From positions 150,511 through 214,510 of the forward strand of contig SCFE01000015.1 in the NCBI GenBank assembly GCA_004352715.1: a stretch of DNA of 64,000 bases, in the 5' to 3' direction. The first letter of the stretch is position 1; every line of letters starts with the position of its first letter. Positions 52,201 through 57,769 of the stretch are shown one piece after another. Both the position numbers and the translations under genes were made by a program. The notes beneath the pieces are model-generated. The model was not told the DNA's origin and searched no databases. It was given only the letters and a program-made list of their open reading frames with translations. The DNA comes from Hofstenia miamia. Taxonomy: Eukaryota; Xenacoelomorpha; Acoela.

Positions 52201-53819
52201 TGATACTGAATTAAATAAATTGTTAAAATTAATTTGATGTAAGGATAATACTGAGAATTTTTTGGCTTCAATTAAAATTTAGGTGCACCGAAATGAATCA
52301 CAGTAAGACATTGATTGTAGTCAATTGAAAATGTTTGAATGTTTGAAGCCAACCATTCAGATTGGACCAATTGTTAAGAATTTAAGTAACAGTATTGAGT
52401 AGCAGTATTGAAAGTGTGATATTAGAACTAAAACCGGATAAACAAATTCGTCTATGTTAATGGGGCATTACATTTTATCTAGAAAACTTAAAATTGAATG
52501 TCAATTGCATATTTCCCGAAACTAACCCAATAATTAGATATTTGTATTACTATTACTAGTTAGCTATTTCTCTTTGATGACACTAGTAATTGAAGCAATG
52601 ATAAATTATGAAAATACATTTATTTTTTAACATAAAACTAACAATGAAAAAAGTCATTTGTAAAATTTGCATATTGAAATTAATTGACAATGAAAATTAA
52701 TATGCATGGAAATAATACCTCAAAGTCTTTGAGCGCTGCATAATGTAAAGGTGTTGCCCCATTAGAATCAGAACAAGTCCAATCACATCTACGATCTAAG
52801 AGTAGCTTAACTATTTTTGAATGACCAAGAACAGCTGCCCAATGCAAAGGTGTGCGAAACAAGTTATCCAGACATTCTAATTTGCAGCCATTTTCACTAG
52901 TCTAAAGCATAACATTTTGAAATTTTGAAGATTTTTAAAATTTATAAAAAAACTTACCAATAAGTCAACAAATGGGTAATTACCCTCAGCAACAGCTAAA
53001 TGAAGAGCAGTTCTTCCATCATAATCCTGCCAATTAATTACTCCAGGAGCAGCCTCGAGTAATAATTGTATAACTTGAACAGCATTTGCATTCTAAGAGA
53101 ATTATTAAAAATGAATAATTATTCAATTTACCTTGGCAGAAATTGCCCAATGAAGAGGAGTCTTGCCATTAACATCGGGTATTCCAACATTACTTTCATT
53201 GTTTAACAACAGTCGCACATGGTCAGCACTACCATGCAGGGAAGCTAAATGAAGTGCAGTTCGTTTATTGCGATCTTGATCGTCTATTTCACCTGGAAGT
53301 GCACCACGCAAAATATATACCGCGGGTTTTATGCTACTAAAAATATATAAAAGCTTATTTCCGGAATGTTACTTACTTATGCTTCATACAATGATGGAAA
53401 ACATTAAATCCATCGGAATCTTTATGTCTCCAATCGGCTCCTCTACTAAGAAGTAGTTTCATTAACTTGATGTTTTCTCTAATTGCAGCCCAATGCAAAA
53501 CAGAGCGTCCACTGTTATCCAAAGCACATACATCAGCGCCAGCACGTAATAACTGATCAGCACAATCTACACGATGGCCTAATACGCAGTACACCAAAGG
53601 TACTCGCCCATACTGATCTCTTGCATTAACATCTGCTTTCTCTATAAACCTCCTATAAAACATTATTAAAAAACGAAATATACCTTTTAGAAGTTTCTGC
53701 AAGGTAGCTTTATCTCCATTTATTGCAGCAGCATGCAAAGGTGATGGAGAGCCTTTTGTACGAGGAGTTTGAAGAGTAAGATTAGGTGATTTGCACGTAT
53801 TATTTGAATATTCTAACAT
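9597..53819 (-). CDS. INVS: Inversin (nephrocystin-2), complete 17-exon gene model
   Basis: Inversin is an ankyrin/IQ scaffold of the ciliary inversin compartment and basal body that acts in Wnt/planar-polarity switching and left-right patterning (family knowledge). I joined 17 minus-strand exons by their GT-AG borders: 53819-53684, 53641-53377, 53336-53132, 53092-52958, 52901-52719, 44874-44709, 44663-44608, 42253-42102, 40134-39957, 38272-38166, 31672-31555, 26303-26227, 19743-19484, 17066-17007, 16092-15825, 11232-10966, 9912-9597. Every phase fits, giving 2,949 nt, i.e. 982 aa plus stop (human about 1,065). Residues about 26-557 are ankyrin repeats that follow human inversin in order. IQ motifs sit at about 561-583, 866-885 and 909-926. 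The region at 593-850 is Ser/Thr-rich and poorly conserved. A 5' exon upstream of the acceptor at 53826 was not found. Exons 13-15 rest on phase and splice sites rather than similarity. Confidence 0.9.
9913..10965 (-). other. Inversin intron 16
   Basis: About 1.05 kb between the two C-terminal IQ exons. I see nothing coding or repeated in it beyond AT-rich sequence. Confidence 0.7.
10966..11232 (-). CDS. INVS: Inversin exon 16 (start of IQ motif 2)
   Basis: The acceptor is ATTTAG at 11233; another in-phase acceptor (TCTTAG) at 11245 would add four residues. Encodes a Ser-rich segment, a basic helix (REKMRCKRLVEKRRTDEIKR) and then NAAAIVIQRAWR, the counterpart of human NKAAAVIQRAWR. The donor is AG|GTATGT. 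Confidence 0.85.
11950..12280 (-). pseudogene. Decayed Tc1/mariner-superfamily transposase fragment
   Basis: The minus-strand translation gives IIFQQDDSPLHYSIEVHDF followed, after a stop, by PPILPDRSPLDY. This fits the conserved IFQQDGAPPH...WPPRSPDLTPLDFFLWG block around the second catalytic Asp of mariner-like transposases. In-frame stops and loss of the surrounding protein mark it as dead. It lies in inversin intron 15. Confidence 0.6.
14429..14565. mobile_element. 137-bp inverted-repeat element (MITE-like)
   Basis: The left end GACCTCGGATGTATAAGGAT and the inverted right end GACCTCGAATGTATATGATG form an imperfect terminal inverted repeat of about 30 bp. A related end, GACCTCGGATGCATAAGGAC, occurs at about 61081. 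No ORF. Confidence 0.45.
15825..16092 (-). CDS. INVS: Probable inversin exon 15 (Ser/Thr-rich)
   Basis: The acceptor is ATATTTAG at 16094-16093 and the donor CAG|GTAATT. Encodes a Ser/Thr/Pro-rich spacer of 88 codons. The stronger acceptor CACAG further upstream leads to stops in all three phases, so the weaker internal acceptor is the one compatible with translation. Confidence 0.6.
16093..17006 (-). other. Proposed inversin intron 14
   Basis: About 0.9 kb. Contains a short (AT)n tract near 16420. A palindrome-like run CCACTGGAGGTGGTGG lies near 16340. Nothing coding is visible. Confidence 0.5.
17007..17066 (-). CDS. INVS: Possible inversin exon 14
   Basis: A 60-nt segment after acceptor TTCATAG, ending G|GTAAAG, encoding FRKKYSIKPVSQKTDEPSV. 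Phases match exon 13 before it and exon 15 after it. A second acceptor (CTAAAG above 17098) would lengthen it, but in a phase that fits exon 12 rather than exon 13, which could reflect alternative splicing. Confidence 0.5.
17935..18120 (+). CDS. Small unassigned ORF, 61 aa
   Basis: ATG to TAG. The first 35 residues are basic, with Ser, Thr and hydrophobic residues and no acids (MFAKTLKKFSISRIQIKRW), resembling a mitochondrial targeting sequence. A charged stretch SEKEKKE follows. An AATAAA lies about 150 nt downstream. It sits in inversin intron 13 on the opposite strand. I do not recognise a family. It could be a real small gene, a first exon, or chance. Confidence 0.25.
   Translation: MFAKTLKKFSISRIQIKRWTTSTTLFSVNRHQSSRPSEKEKKETISYPVAVGLSDFRNPII
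19206..19350 (-). mobile_element. Penelope-like element, GIY-YIG domain fragment
   Basis: Minus-strand translation reads SEHMRGHLQSEIYCHEH then KRKNFTILMK and KIAEAIFIKE. This parallels the better-preserved copy at 57856-58110 (NEHLSGHQMSEMYINQH, ARKNNFNIIM, KIAEALIIKN). Only the C-terminal part of the endonuclease survives, ending at TGA near 19206. Confidence 0.6.
19484..19743 (-). CDS. INVS: Probable inversin exon 13 (Ser/Thr-rich spacer)
   Basis: A 260-nt open stretch bordered by ATTTAG and A|GTAAAT. Its borders accept the phase left by exon 12 and supply the phase needed by exon 14. Encodes a Thr/Ser/Lys-rich, low-complexity sequence with no human counterpart, which is expected in this fast-evolving region. 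It is more GC-rich than the flanking intron. The call rests on phase and composition, not similarity. Confidence 0.6.
21415..22750 (+). pseudogene. Inactivated non-LTR retrotransposon reverse transcriptase
   Basis: The frame is open from 21415 and reads YKKGDPFNPNNYRAIS, ILSDNQFGFRPKYSTTDAI, LLDLSKAFNSM, LSVPQGTVLGPILF and YQYADGTCIL, the motif order of a jockey/CR1-type reverse transcriptase. The catalytic Asp of AFD is Asn (AFN) and the FADD/YADD box is YADG, so two of three catalytic acids are lost. A single N at 22055 and a frame change follow. NYLGVVIDRDLRF and the C-terminal region to 22750 lie in other frames. It sits in inversin intron 12. Confidence 0.85.
25502..25630 (+). CDS. Orphan exon-like segment
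   Basis: Plus strand, between a strong acceptor (TTACTCTTCCAG) and donor (A|GTAAGT). Only one frame is open across it, encoding a very basic 42-residue stretch with RKFGNQKQKHRRNVRRGQ. No neighbouring exon was identified, and no family recognised. It could belong to a gene nested in inversin intron 12, or be chance. Confidence 0.22.
26227..26303 (-). CDS. INVS: Inversin exon 12 (IQ motif 1)
   Basis: A 77-nt exon between TTTTTAG and CG|GTTAGT. Encodes AVYKGFRIRNTFRERKELLV, the counterpart of human AVYKGYKVRKAFRDRKNLLM, which completes the calmodulin-binding IQ motif begun in exon 11. Confidence 0.9.
28300..28544. mobile_element. piggyBac-like MITE, 245 bp
   Basis: Flanked by TTAA on both sides (28296-28299 and 28545-28548), with inverted ends CCCTTTCAAGTC and CCCTTTCGAGTC. 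A TTAA duplication plus ends starting CCC is diagnostic of the piggyBac superfamily. No ORF, so it is non-autonomous. Confidence 0.8.
29647..29907 (+). CDS. Unassigned ORF, 86 aa
   Basis: ATG to TAA in sequence clearly less AT-rich than its surroundings. A possible acceptor (GTTGCAG) lies at 29656-29662, so it may be a terminal exon rather than a complete gene. Residues include PEPDRFEFEYISYIPKLQNN and VAVFEVDAKTFVGH. No family recognised. The antisense frame 29574-29807 is also open, which weakens the case. Confidence 0.25.
   Translation: MMLQTIFQNRPHIWESLTRAIKSISTQHLSDVCVPEPDRFEFEYISYIPKLQNNIVAVFEVDAKTFVGHSQNCKNEPVFIEAPDSC
31321..31491. repeat. Compound inverted repeat able to form strong hairpins
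   Basis: AACGGCAGTGTGCGAC (31331-31346) faces GTCGCCGCACACTGCCGTT (31355-31373) across an 8-nt loop. A third copy, inverted, is at 31441-31457 and a fourth, direct (AACGGTAGTGTGCG), at 31478-31491. CTTAACTTAA blocks separate them. It starts 64 bp beyond the donor of inversin exon 11, inside the intron, and is the most GC-rich patch for kilobases. Confidence 0.8.
31555..31672 (-). CDS. INVS: Inversin exon 11 (last ankyrin repeat, start of IQ1)
   Basis: Encodes YTPLDYALLNSHQEIAQYLM and IRDISAAKIQ, aligning with human YTPLDYALLGERHEVIQFML and IQDIAAFKIQ. It ends in phase 0 at CAG|GTATAT. CPTP starts only 165 bp to the right on the other strand. Confidence 0.92.
31700..31837 (+). promoter_or_regulatory. 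Probable CPTP promoter/5' leader
   Basis: This 138-bp stretch between inversin exon 11 and the CPTP ATG is less AT-rich than the flanking DNA and has an E-box CACGTG at about 31752-31757. It must contain the CPTP 5' leader, and probably its promoter, unless an upstream exon exists. No TATA box is visible. Inference from position and composition only. Confidence 0.35.
31838..32049 (+). CDS. CPTP: CPTP exon 1
   Basis: Starts at ATG 31838 after a stretch richer in GC than its surroundings and encodes the N-terminal GLTP helices, including SDIKSKVDILRKH, which aligns with human SKDVVSKLRIMERL. The donor is AAAG|GTAAAT. Confidence 0.9.
31838..34793 (+). CDS. CPTP: Ceramide-1-phosphate transfer protein (GLTP fold), complete
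   Basis: CPTP carries ceramide-1-phosphate between the trans-Golgi and other membranes and limits eicosanoid production and autophagy (family knowledge). Two exons, 31838-32049 and 34373-34793, join AG|G across a GTAAAT...TTTAG intron and encode 210 aa (human 214). The whole length is one GLTP domain. Positions of the human ligand-binding residues are kept: Asp51, Lys55, Arg100, Arg104 (in SRTLLRLHRALL) and His143 (in AKFHPFYIRG), offset from human by 5-7. It ends with HELP, like the human LLDLP. An AATAAA is at 34990-34995. The gene lies inside inversin intron 10 on the opposite strand. Its intron contains a 138-N gap. Confidence 0.93.
34373..34793 (+). CDS. CPTP: CPTP exon 2
   Basis: After TTTAG it begins by completing the Arg codon, then encodes residues 72-210 and stops at TGA. 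The open frame upstream to 34263 is intronic and has no GLTP similarity. Confidence 0.92.
35492..35669. mobile_element. Harbinger-type MITE, 178 bp
   Basis: Flanked by TTA on each side (35489-35491 and 35670-35672). The inverted ends AGCGGATGTTACACGATGG and AGCGGATGTTACAGGATGG differ at one position in their first 19 bases. A 3-bp TTA duplication is typical of PIF/Harbinger elements. No ORF. Confidence 0.75.
36366..36440. repeat. Short nested inverted repeat
   Basis: GGTTAGAC and GTCTAACC bracket a second inverted pair TGATTGGT/ACCAATCA, so about 65 bp can fold on itself. It includes two CCAAT-type boxes. It may be a small MITE remnant or a regulatory palindrome; I cannot choose. Confidence 0.4.
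36568..36657. promoter_or_regulatory. Cluster of five GATTAATC palindromes
   Basis: The 8-mer GATTAATC occurs at 36568, 36591, 36621, 36634 and 36650. GATTA/TAATC is the core bound by Lys50 homeodomains (Otx, Gsc, Pitx, Bicoid), and the palindrome presents two overlapping half-sites. Five copies in 90 bp exceed chance expectation even in AT-rich DNA. It could instead be an ancient minisatellite. Confidence 0.4.
37270..37445 (+). mobile_element. Possible Helitron-like 3' end
   Basis: The segment ends with a GGAG...CTCC hairpin (near 37424-37440) followed about 10 nt later by CTAG and then T, the layout of a Helitron 3' terminus. The 5' end was not located. Recognition rests on the terminal structure only. 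Confidence 0.35.
38044..38281. repeat. Haplotype/contig duplicate of 38802-39039, containing inversin exon 10
   Basis: Identical to 38802-39039, offset 758 bp. The copies diverge after 38281/39039: the left one runs into hAT sequence, the right one into ordinary intron. The right copy begins after the N at 38801. Confidence 0.85.
38166..38272 (-). CDS. INVS: Inversin exon 10 (ankyrin repeat), duplicated at 38924-39030
   Basis: Encodes GMTALHWSCSLGYLEAVKLL and NHMEFSEER, matching human GRTALHWSCNNGYLDAIKLL and NQMENNEER. An identical copy sits 758 bp to the right at 38924-39030 beyond a single N at 38801, so only one of the two belongs in the transcript. Either copy gives the same protein. 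Confidence 0.88.
38273..39956 (-). other. Inversin intron 9 (contains an assembly duplicate)
   Basis: As assembled it includes hAT sequence, a second copy of exon 10 and then about 0.9 kb of AT-rich sequence with no recognised content. The true intron is shorter on at least one haplotype. Confidence 0.6.
38387..38800 (-). pseudogene. hAT transposase C-terminal dimerisation domain fragment
   Basis: The minus-strand frame is open from the contig end at 38800 to a stop at 38387 and contains WWTMYGCAVPELSKVATRIL, SSATSCERIWSNYEFIHNRR, RNKLLPDKATKLVFLFQNLR. This is the hAT dimerisation motif (W...L..lA.riL...SS..S.ER..S....h..RN.L). The upstream catalytic part is missing at the contig join. It is a different hAT family from the one at 46.6-50.5 kb. 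Confidence 0.85.
39957..40134 (-). CDS. INVS: Inversin exon 9 (ankyrin repeats)
   Basis: Completes the split Trp codon from exon 8. Encodes ALGGHTPMCELMI and ARTPLQCAAYGGFSHCM, which align with human ALGGNADVCQILI and GRTPLQCAAYGGYINCM. The donor is GAA|GTATAG. Confidence 0.92.
40135..42101 (-). other. Inversin intron 8 (2.0 kb) with a gap
   Basis: Contains 163 Ns (41471-41633) flanked on both sides by G runs of 10 and 12. The rest is AT-rich with no recognised feature. Confidence 0.7.
42102..42253 (-). CDS. INVS: Inversin exon 8 (ankyrin repeats)
   Basis: The acceptor is TTTTCAG and the donor G|GTAAAA. Encodes LTPLFRAAEMGHLEVAQNLI and VDQDGRYPIHW, matching human HTPLFRACEMGHKDVIQTLI and VDQDGHSLLHW. 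Confidence 0.9.
42254..44607 (-). other. Inversin intron 7 (2.35 kb)
   Basis: The only candidate content is the plus-strand ORF at 43750-44019. Otherwise AT-rich sequence without recognised features. Confidence 0.65.
43750..44019 (+). CDS. Small ORF, possibly mitochondrial ribosomal protein bS18m-like
   Basis: ATG to TAG, 89 aa, basic and Ala-rich, with AATAAA about 180 nt downstream (44202-44207). The segment IDFITRCVSTKNSL...LTAQQRRALALCSSAIKR recalls the bS18 signature (D..LL..F.s..Gki...r.tg....qR.l..AIKRA), with a two-residue insertion. The N-terminal Cys motif of bS18m is not visible. A possible acceptor (TTTATAAGCAG) soon after the ATG means it may be a last exon. The resemblance is weak. 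Confidence 0.3.
   Translation: MCFYKQRRVLTKRGFDSLLANNISQKAPRKAIIFAEIDFITRCVSTKNSLTKFALTAQQRRALALCSSAIKRHVENLDSVIKCRSVVFR
44608..44663 (-). CDS. INVS: Inversin exon 7 (short ankyrin exon)
   Basis: Only 56 nt: after acceptor TTCATAG it encodes LHAAAMSGNSECVKILLE, the partner of human LHAAALSGHVSTVKLLLE, then donor GTAAGT. The intervening 45 nt (44664-44708) break the frame, so they must be spliced out for this repeat to be made. Confidence 0.87.
44709..44874 (-). CDS. INVS: Inversin exon 6 (ankyrin repeat)
   Basis: The acceptor is TTTCTAG. Encodes ETVEVFLQHPGLTDEPDIEG and WAAGKGS, matching human ETVKVFLKHPSVKDDSDLEG and WAAGKGS. It ends at ACCG|GTTTGT, where a 45-nt intron begins. Confidence 0.88.
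45456..45777. mobile_element. Non-autonomous hAT element, 322 bp
   Basis: An exact 8-bp duplication GTCAGTAT flanks it (45448-45455 and 45778-45785). The inverted ends TAGAGAATGACA and TAGAGAGTGACA differ once in 12 bases. Inside, both ends carry runs related to CCCGACCCG/CGGGTTCGGG. The 8-bp target duplication with short ends fits hAT. Confidence 0.8.
46147..46467. repeat. Direct duplicate across a 21-N gap
   Basis: Sequence ending at 46296 (from about 46147) is repeated at 46318-46467. The copies abut the gap, suggesting unmerged contig ends. Confidence 0.8.
46920..48698 (+). mobile_element. PIF/Harbinger-like DNA transposon inserted in the hAT gene
   Basis: The inverted ends AGTAGCGTGCATACTTAC and AGTAGCGTGCACACCTAC (31 of 34 positions agree over the full repeat) are bordered by TTA on both sides (46917-46919 and 48699-48701). 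Removing the element and one TTA restores an uninterrupted hAT reading frame across the junction. The interior holds 599 Ns and a MADF-type exon. TTA duplications and an accessory Myb/MADF protein are characteristic of PIF/Harbinger. The DDE nuclease, if present, would be in the gap. Confidence 0.8.
48086..48230 (+). CDS. MADF (Myb/SANT-like) domain exon of the Harbinger element
   Basis: ATG at 48086, then 48 codons to a donor G|GTAAGA. The peptide has VELIQLIEGKPCLWNIECPE followed by YKHSNLKQIAREEIADIL, matching the MADF pattern (L..li...P.LW......Y.......W..Ia). In Harbinger elements such a protein helps deliver the transposase to DNA ends. The rest of the gene is not visible. Confidence 0.65.
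51780..51900. repeat. Degenerate telomere-like CTAA/CCTAA-rich tract
   Basis: About 120 bp rich in CCCTAA, CCTAAC, CTAATC and similar words on one strand, without a fixed period. It resembles decayed (TTAGGG)n or a related satellite inside inversin intron 5. Confidence 0.45.
52719..52901 (-). CDS. INVS: Inversin exon 5 (ankyrin repeats)
   Basis: 61 codons in phase 0. Encodes LDNLFRTPLHWAAVLGHSKI and GATPLHYAA, collinear with human YDNLFRTPLHWAALLGHAQI. A 7.8-kb intron follows, the longest in the gene, and is filled with transposon remains. Confidence 0.92.
52958..53092 (-). CDS. INVS: Inversin exon 4 (ankyrin repeat)
   Basis: Exactly 45 codons in phase 0, bounded by TCTCTTAG and G|GTAAGT. 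Encodes VINWQDYDGRTALHLAVAEG, matching human LLNWQDYEGRTPLHFAVADG. Confidence 0.92.
53132..53336 (-). CDS. INVS: Inversin exon 3 (ankyrin repeats)
   Basis: The acceptor is TTTTTAG and the donor AAG|GTAAAT. Encodes GEIDDQDRNKRTALHLAS and NIGIPD-type sequence (here NVGIPDVNGKTPLHWA), matching human GEVDTQDKNKQTALHWSA and NIGIPDVEGKIPLHWA. Confidence 0.92.
53377..53641 (-). CDS. INVS: Inversin exon 2 (ankyrin repeats 1-3)
   Basis: Encodes ...DQYGRVPLVYCVLGHRVDCA and the following repeats, collinear with human inversin DQFGRTPLMYCVLADRLDCA. The acceptor is TTTATAG at 53643-53642 and the donor GTAAGT at 53376. The 42 nt between this exon and exon 1 are stop-free in frame, but their translation has no counterpart in the ankyrin repeat, so I treat them as an intron. 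Confidence 0.88.
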
Positions 53820-53825
53820 TAATAC
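53684..53825 (-). CDS. INVS: Inversin exon 1 of the model (start codon, first ankyrin repeat)
   Basis: An acceptor TTTTAG lies just above 53825 and the ATG is at 53819-53817. The encoded SPLHAAAINGDKATLQKLL matches the first ankyrin repeat of inversin. The reading frame is open up to the acceptor, so a coding exon further upstream cannot be excluded. The donor is G|GTATAT at 53683. Confidence 0.85.
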
Positions 53826-55273
53826 CTAAAATATATGAGAAATGTTAATTTAATGATGATATAATTTAAAAGTTTAATCACTCCAGTCATTTATACTGAA
53901 TGTGAAATATTTGAAATTTGAGTTATATCGCATTAATATAAATATATCATTTCCTCAAATTCCTGATGTAGAGTAAAACGATTTCAACAAATTGAAAATT
54001 TTTACTAAAATGCATCAAACATTGAAAATCACAATAATGTTACTAGATGTCATTTTTGAGCAAGTCACTGTTGCAGAATAGCCAAAGATGTTTATAATAA
54101 TATTTTGTCCCGTATTATGTTAGCCGGCAACAACGTCGATTACAAATTAGATTGATTTCAACGGAACAATTTTTCTAATATTTCTTAGTACTAATTTTTC
54201 AATTGTTGGTTATATTTTTATTTTTAAATAAGACGAATTAAAATTTTGACAAAACGGCATTTCATAATAATAATAATAATAAATTTGCAAAACGTTTATT
54301 TTCAAATTGAAGTTATTTATTTAACAGTGTTTATTTTATCATTCCTATCATCGATGATGCATTTTGAGCGACCGATCACTTTTACGTAATAAATTTCATA
54401 AACGACTTATTGCGCTAGCAAATTCTATGTTATAGAATCAAGCACAATCGTTGAAATGTAGTATATGCTTTGTATATCTGTTTAATTGGAGCCAGAGATA
54501 GTAATAATTAATTTCACAAAGGAATGTGGAAAATGGTTACATAGGATTTGGAAATAAGCTCTTCGTACCTTCAAAAACCACCACACCGCTAATCTCATGG
54601 TATCATCCAAATTGGTGGTTGAAAAGTTAAATACTGAAAATCGGCGGTAGTTGTCCAAACTGATGAGAATTCATTTGTACCCCGTTTTCACATTTTTCCA
54701 TTTAGATCTTTTAGTATGTATAGAAAAGTTCAAGATAAATTAAGGTATTTTTTAAAAACTATTGAATGTGGAGGTAAAAAAGGCTTACTAAGTGCGAAAT
54801 GGATCTATTATCCCTGTTACAGAGGTAAATTATGGTTACATATAATTTTTGTTATGTCGATGTAAAGGTTTTGCACGTCAGTTTGAAGATGTTGGTAATA
54901 TGTACCAACGTTGAATGGGGAACTAACATTCATAAAGCTCAATGTTTAAAGCCCCACGTAGCTTAGTGTAAAAAAGATCTATGGAAGCATTTAGTTTTTC
55001 TTTAATTTGACAAATTAAATTTTCCATTTTTATGGTCGTCCTCTTGCAGAATGGACGGTCTCGTCTCGAGCTGCACACACCGAATATTGAAGCTCCGACT
55101 ATGAAGCTTCTTGGTGTATATCCTTAACTACATAATTTTACGCTAATTAGAGCAAGCGTGATTTATATTTTATCTTATCAGTTAGCCATCAATTTGTCTG
55201 TTTGAATTTTGATTACCAACATTAAGAGTGGTACTGCATATACTATATATAAGTATATATGTATATATATACT

Positions 55274-55307
<34 letters not shown>

Positions 55308-55786
55308 CTTATATTTTAGTAGTAATTAGCGCTTTGTCAGACAAATCGGCTTAATGAAAAAGTTTCGCAAAATTTCATTAGATTTAAATTACTGAATAGC
55401 TTAAATGTATTTAGCTGTTTAGAATTTTAGCATATACAGTAAGTGATTTTTGAAAATATATAAACCCCTATAGAGAAATATAAGGAACCAATTCAATTAT
55501 AATCTTCGAATTCCACACAATTTCTCATTCAAAAGTTCCGAGCATAATCTTTCCTCCTTTGTTTTGATATTGTTCAAACTGAAAATTTGTTGTATTATAT
55601 GTTCATGATAGGAAAAGCATATTTGGTTTAGGGAAAAAGCTATGTAGTTTGAGGAAAAAAGTATTTCAGAAAAGGGATAGAAAATGGAAAAAACGAGCAT
55701 ATATATGGATATTTGGTAGATAAATGCGATTTTTTAAGCATATTTTAAGTGTAAAATACATAAGGACGCGAATTCCTTTCCCAGGA
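53826..55786. other. Intergenic region upstream of inversin
   Basis: Should contain the inversin promoter and any 5' non-coding exon, but I can point to neither. It holds an ATA trinucleotide run near 54270 and the dispersed repeat at 55087-55356. No protein-coding similarity. Confidence 0.55.
55087..55356. repeat. Dispersed repeat, also present rearranged at 62003-62290
   Basis: Block A (55087-55245) reappears at 62125-62283 and block B (55246-55356, rich in TATATACTTATATAT palindromes) at 62003-62113. Order is A-B here and B-gap-A there. No coding potential. Confidence 0.8.
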
Positions 55787-55787
55787 G

Positions 55788-57735
55788 TTGTGTTGCTCCA
55801 TCGACGCTGATAAAGCTTGCCTGCTGTCTTCGGTTTCTACCGGAGACACAAAAAGCTGCTTTAAGTTTCTTCGTTGTCTTTCCCGAACTCAATCATTTCC
55901 CTCTACAATGACGTGGAACTCTCTCAAGGCTGAGTCTGAAGCTGCTTGTTCTCAACTTTTCAACGACTATTTTTGTTCTGTGTACAAGCAAGATATTGCC
56001 ACTCTCGACTGTACTGCGTCCGAAACTTCGGACATTGCGTTGGCCGACGTCCCTATCATGTTTGATTCTGTTACTCAATTACTATCTACCTGTAATGACA
56101 ATTCCTCGTTTGGCTGCAACAATATTCCCTCTTTCATCTTAAGCAACTATGGTCAGCACCTGGCTACAGCAGTGTGTCGCCTTTTTCACCACATCGTCNN
56201 NNNNNNNNNNNNNNNNNNNNNNNNNNNNNNNNNNNNNNNNNNNNNNNNNNNNNNNNNNNNNNNNNNNNNNNNNNNNNNNNNNNNNNNNNNNNNNNNNNNN
56301 NNNNNNNNNNNNNNNNNNNNNNNNNNNNNNNNNNNNNNNNNNNNNNNNNNNNNNNNNNNNNNNNNNNNNNNNNNNNNNNNNNNNNNNNNNNNNNNNNNNN
56401 NNNNNNNNNNNNNNNNNNNNNNNNNNNNNNNNNNNNNNNNNNNNNNNNNNNNNNNNNNNNNNNNNNNNNNNNNNNNNNNNNNNNNNNNNNNNNNNNNNNN
56501 NNNNNNNNNNNNNNNNNNNNNNNNNNNNNNNNNNNNNNNNNNNNNNNNNNNNNNNNNNNNNNNNNNNNNNNNNNNNNNNNNNNNNNNNNNNNNNNNNNNN
56601 NNNNNNNNNNNNNNNNNNNNNNNNNNNNNNNNNNNNNNNNNNNNNNNNNNNNNNNNNNNNNNNNNNNNNNNNNNNNNNNNNNNNNNNNNNNNNNNNNNNN
56701 NNNNNNNNNNNNNNNNNNNNNNNNNNNNNNNNNNNNNNNNNNNNNNNNNNNNNNNNNNNNNNNNNNNNNNNNNNNNNNNNNNNNNNNNNNNNNNNNNNNN
56801 NNNNNNNNNNNNNNNNNNNNNNNNNNNNNNNNNNNNNNNNNNNNNNNNNNNNNNNNNNNNNNNNNNNNNNNNNNNNNNNNNNNNNNNNNNNNNNNNNNNN
56901 NNNNNNNNNNNNNNNNNNNNNNNNNNNNNNNNNNNNNNNNNNNNNNNNNNNNNNNNNNNNNNNNNNNNNNNNNNNNNNNNNNNNNNNNNNNNNNNNNNNN
57001 NNNNNNNNNNNNNNNNNNNNNNNNNNNNNNNNNNNNNNNNNNNNNNNNNNNNNNNNNNNNNNNNNNNNNNNNNNNNNNNNNNNNNNNNNNNNNNNNNNNN
57101 NNNNNNNNNNNNNNNNNNNNNNNNNNNNNNNNNNNNNNNNNNNNNNNNNNNNNNNNNNNNNNNNNNNNNNNNNNNNNNNNNNNNNNNNNNNNNNNNNNGA
57201 CACCAACTTTTTCATACGAGCCCCCAAGAGTGCCAACGAAATGATCAAACTAAATATAGTGGATTTCTCGTGGTCGAAAGATCATTTCAAGCGTTCGTTG
57301 TATTCACACCTTATGACAAGGACTGCCGACTTCGATATTAACAAGCGATGTTCTTATTTTATCCAATGTTTTGGAACTTTTTGTTTGCATTAGCTTTTGT
57401 ATTCTATTTTAGAATTAAGCCTAGTAGTAGTAGTAGNNNNNNNNNNNNNNNNNNNNCGATCTCTTTCGCGTGGTCTGTTTGCAATAAGAAGAACAAGGAA
57501 GTTCCATGCCGACACCAACTTTTTCATACGAGCCCCCAAAACTGCCAACGAATTGATCAAACTAAATATAGTGGATTTCTCGTGGTCGAAAGATCATTTC
57601 AAGCGTTCGTTGTATTCACACCTTATGACAAGGACTGCCGACTTCGATATTAACAAGCGATGTTCTTATTTTATCCAATGTTTTGGAACTTTTTGTTTGC
57701 ATTAGCTTTTGTATTCTATTTTAGAATTATGCCTT
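55788..57735 (+). mobile_element. Second non-LTR retrotransposon (gapped)
   Basis: An open frame from 55788 includes KSCFKFLRCLSRTQ, CSQLFNDYFCSVY and NNIPSFILSNYGQHLATAVC, the linker between endonuclease and reverse transcriptase in jockey/CR1-type ORF2. 1,000 Ns (56199-57198) replace the reverse transcriptase. After the gap comes the ORF2 C-terminus (ANEMIKLNIVDFSWSKDHF) and a (TAG)n tail. This 3' end appears twice (57199-57436 and 57512-57749) around a 20-N gap, with small differences. Codon use is richer in C than host exons. Confidence 0.75.
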
Positions 57736-57769
57736 CTAGTAGTAGTATATATATATATAAATGTATCTT

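Larger units (their letters stand above)
44875..52718 (-). other. Inversin intron 5 (7.8 kb), transposon-rich
   Basis: Contains a hAT MITE (45456-45777), a duplicate across a 21-N gap (46147-46467), a ZMYM1-like hAT element interrupted by Harbinger (46600-50515) and degenerate telomere-like sequence (51780-51900). Between 50.5 and 51.7 kb and after 51.9 kb I see nothing further. Confidence 0.65.

Noticed and set aside
56139-57393. Long ORFs on both strands across the 1,000-N gap
   Set aside because: Artificial continuity through Ns; only the plus-strand LINE flanks are meaningful.
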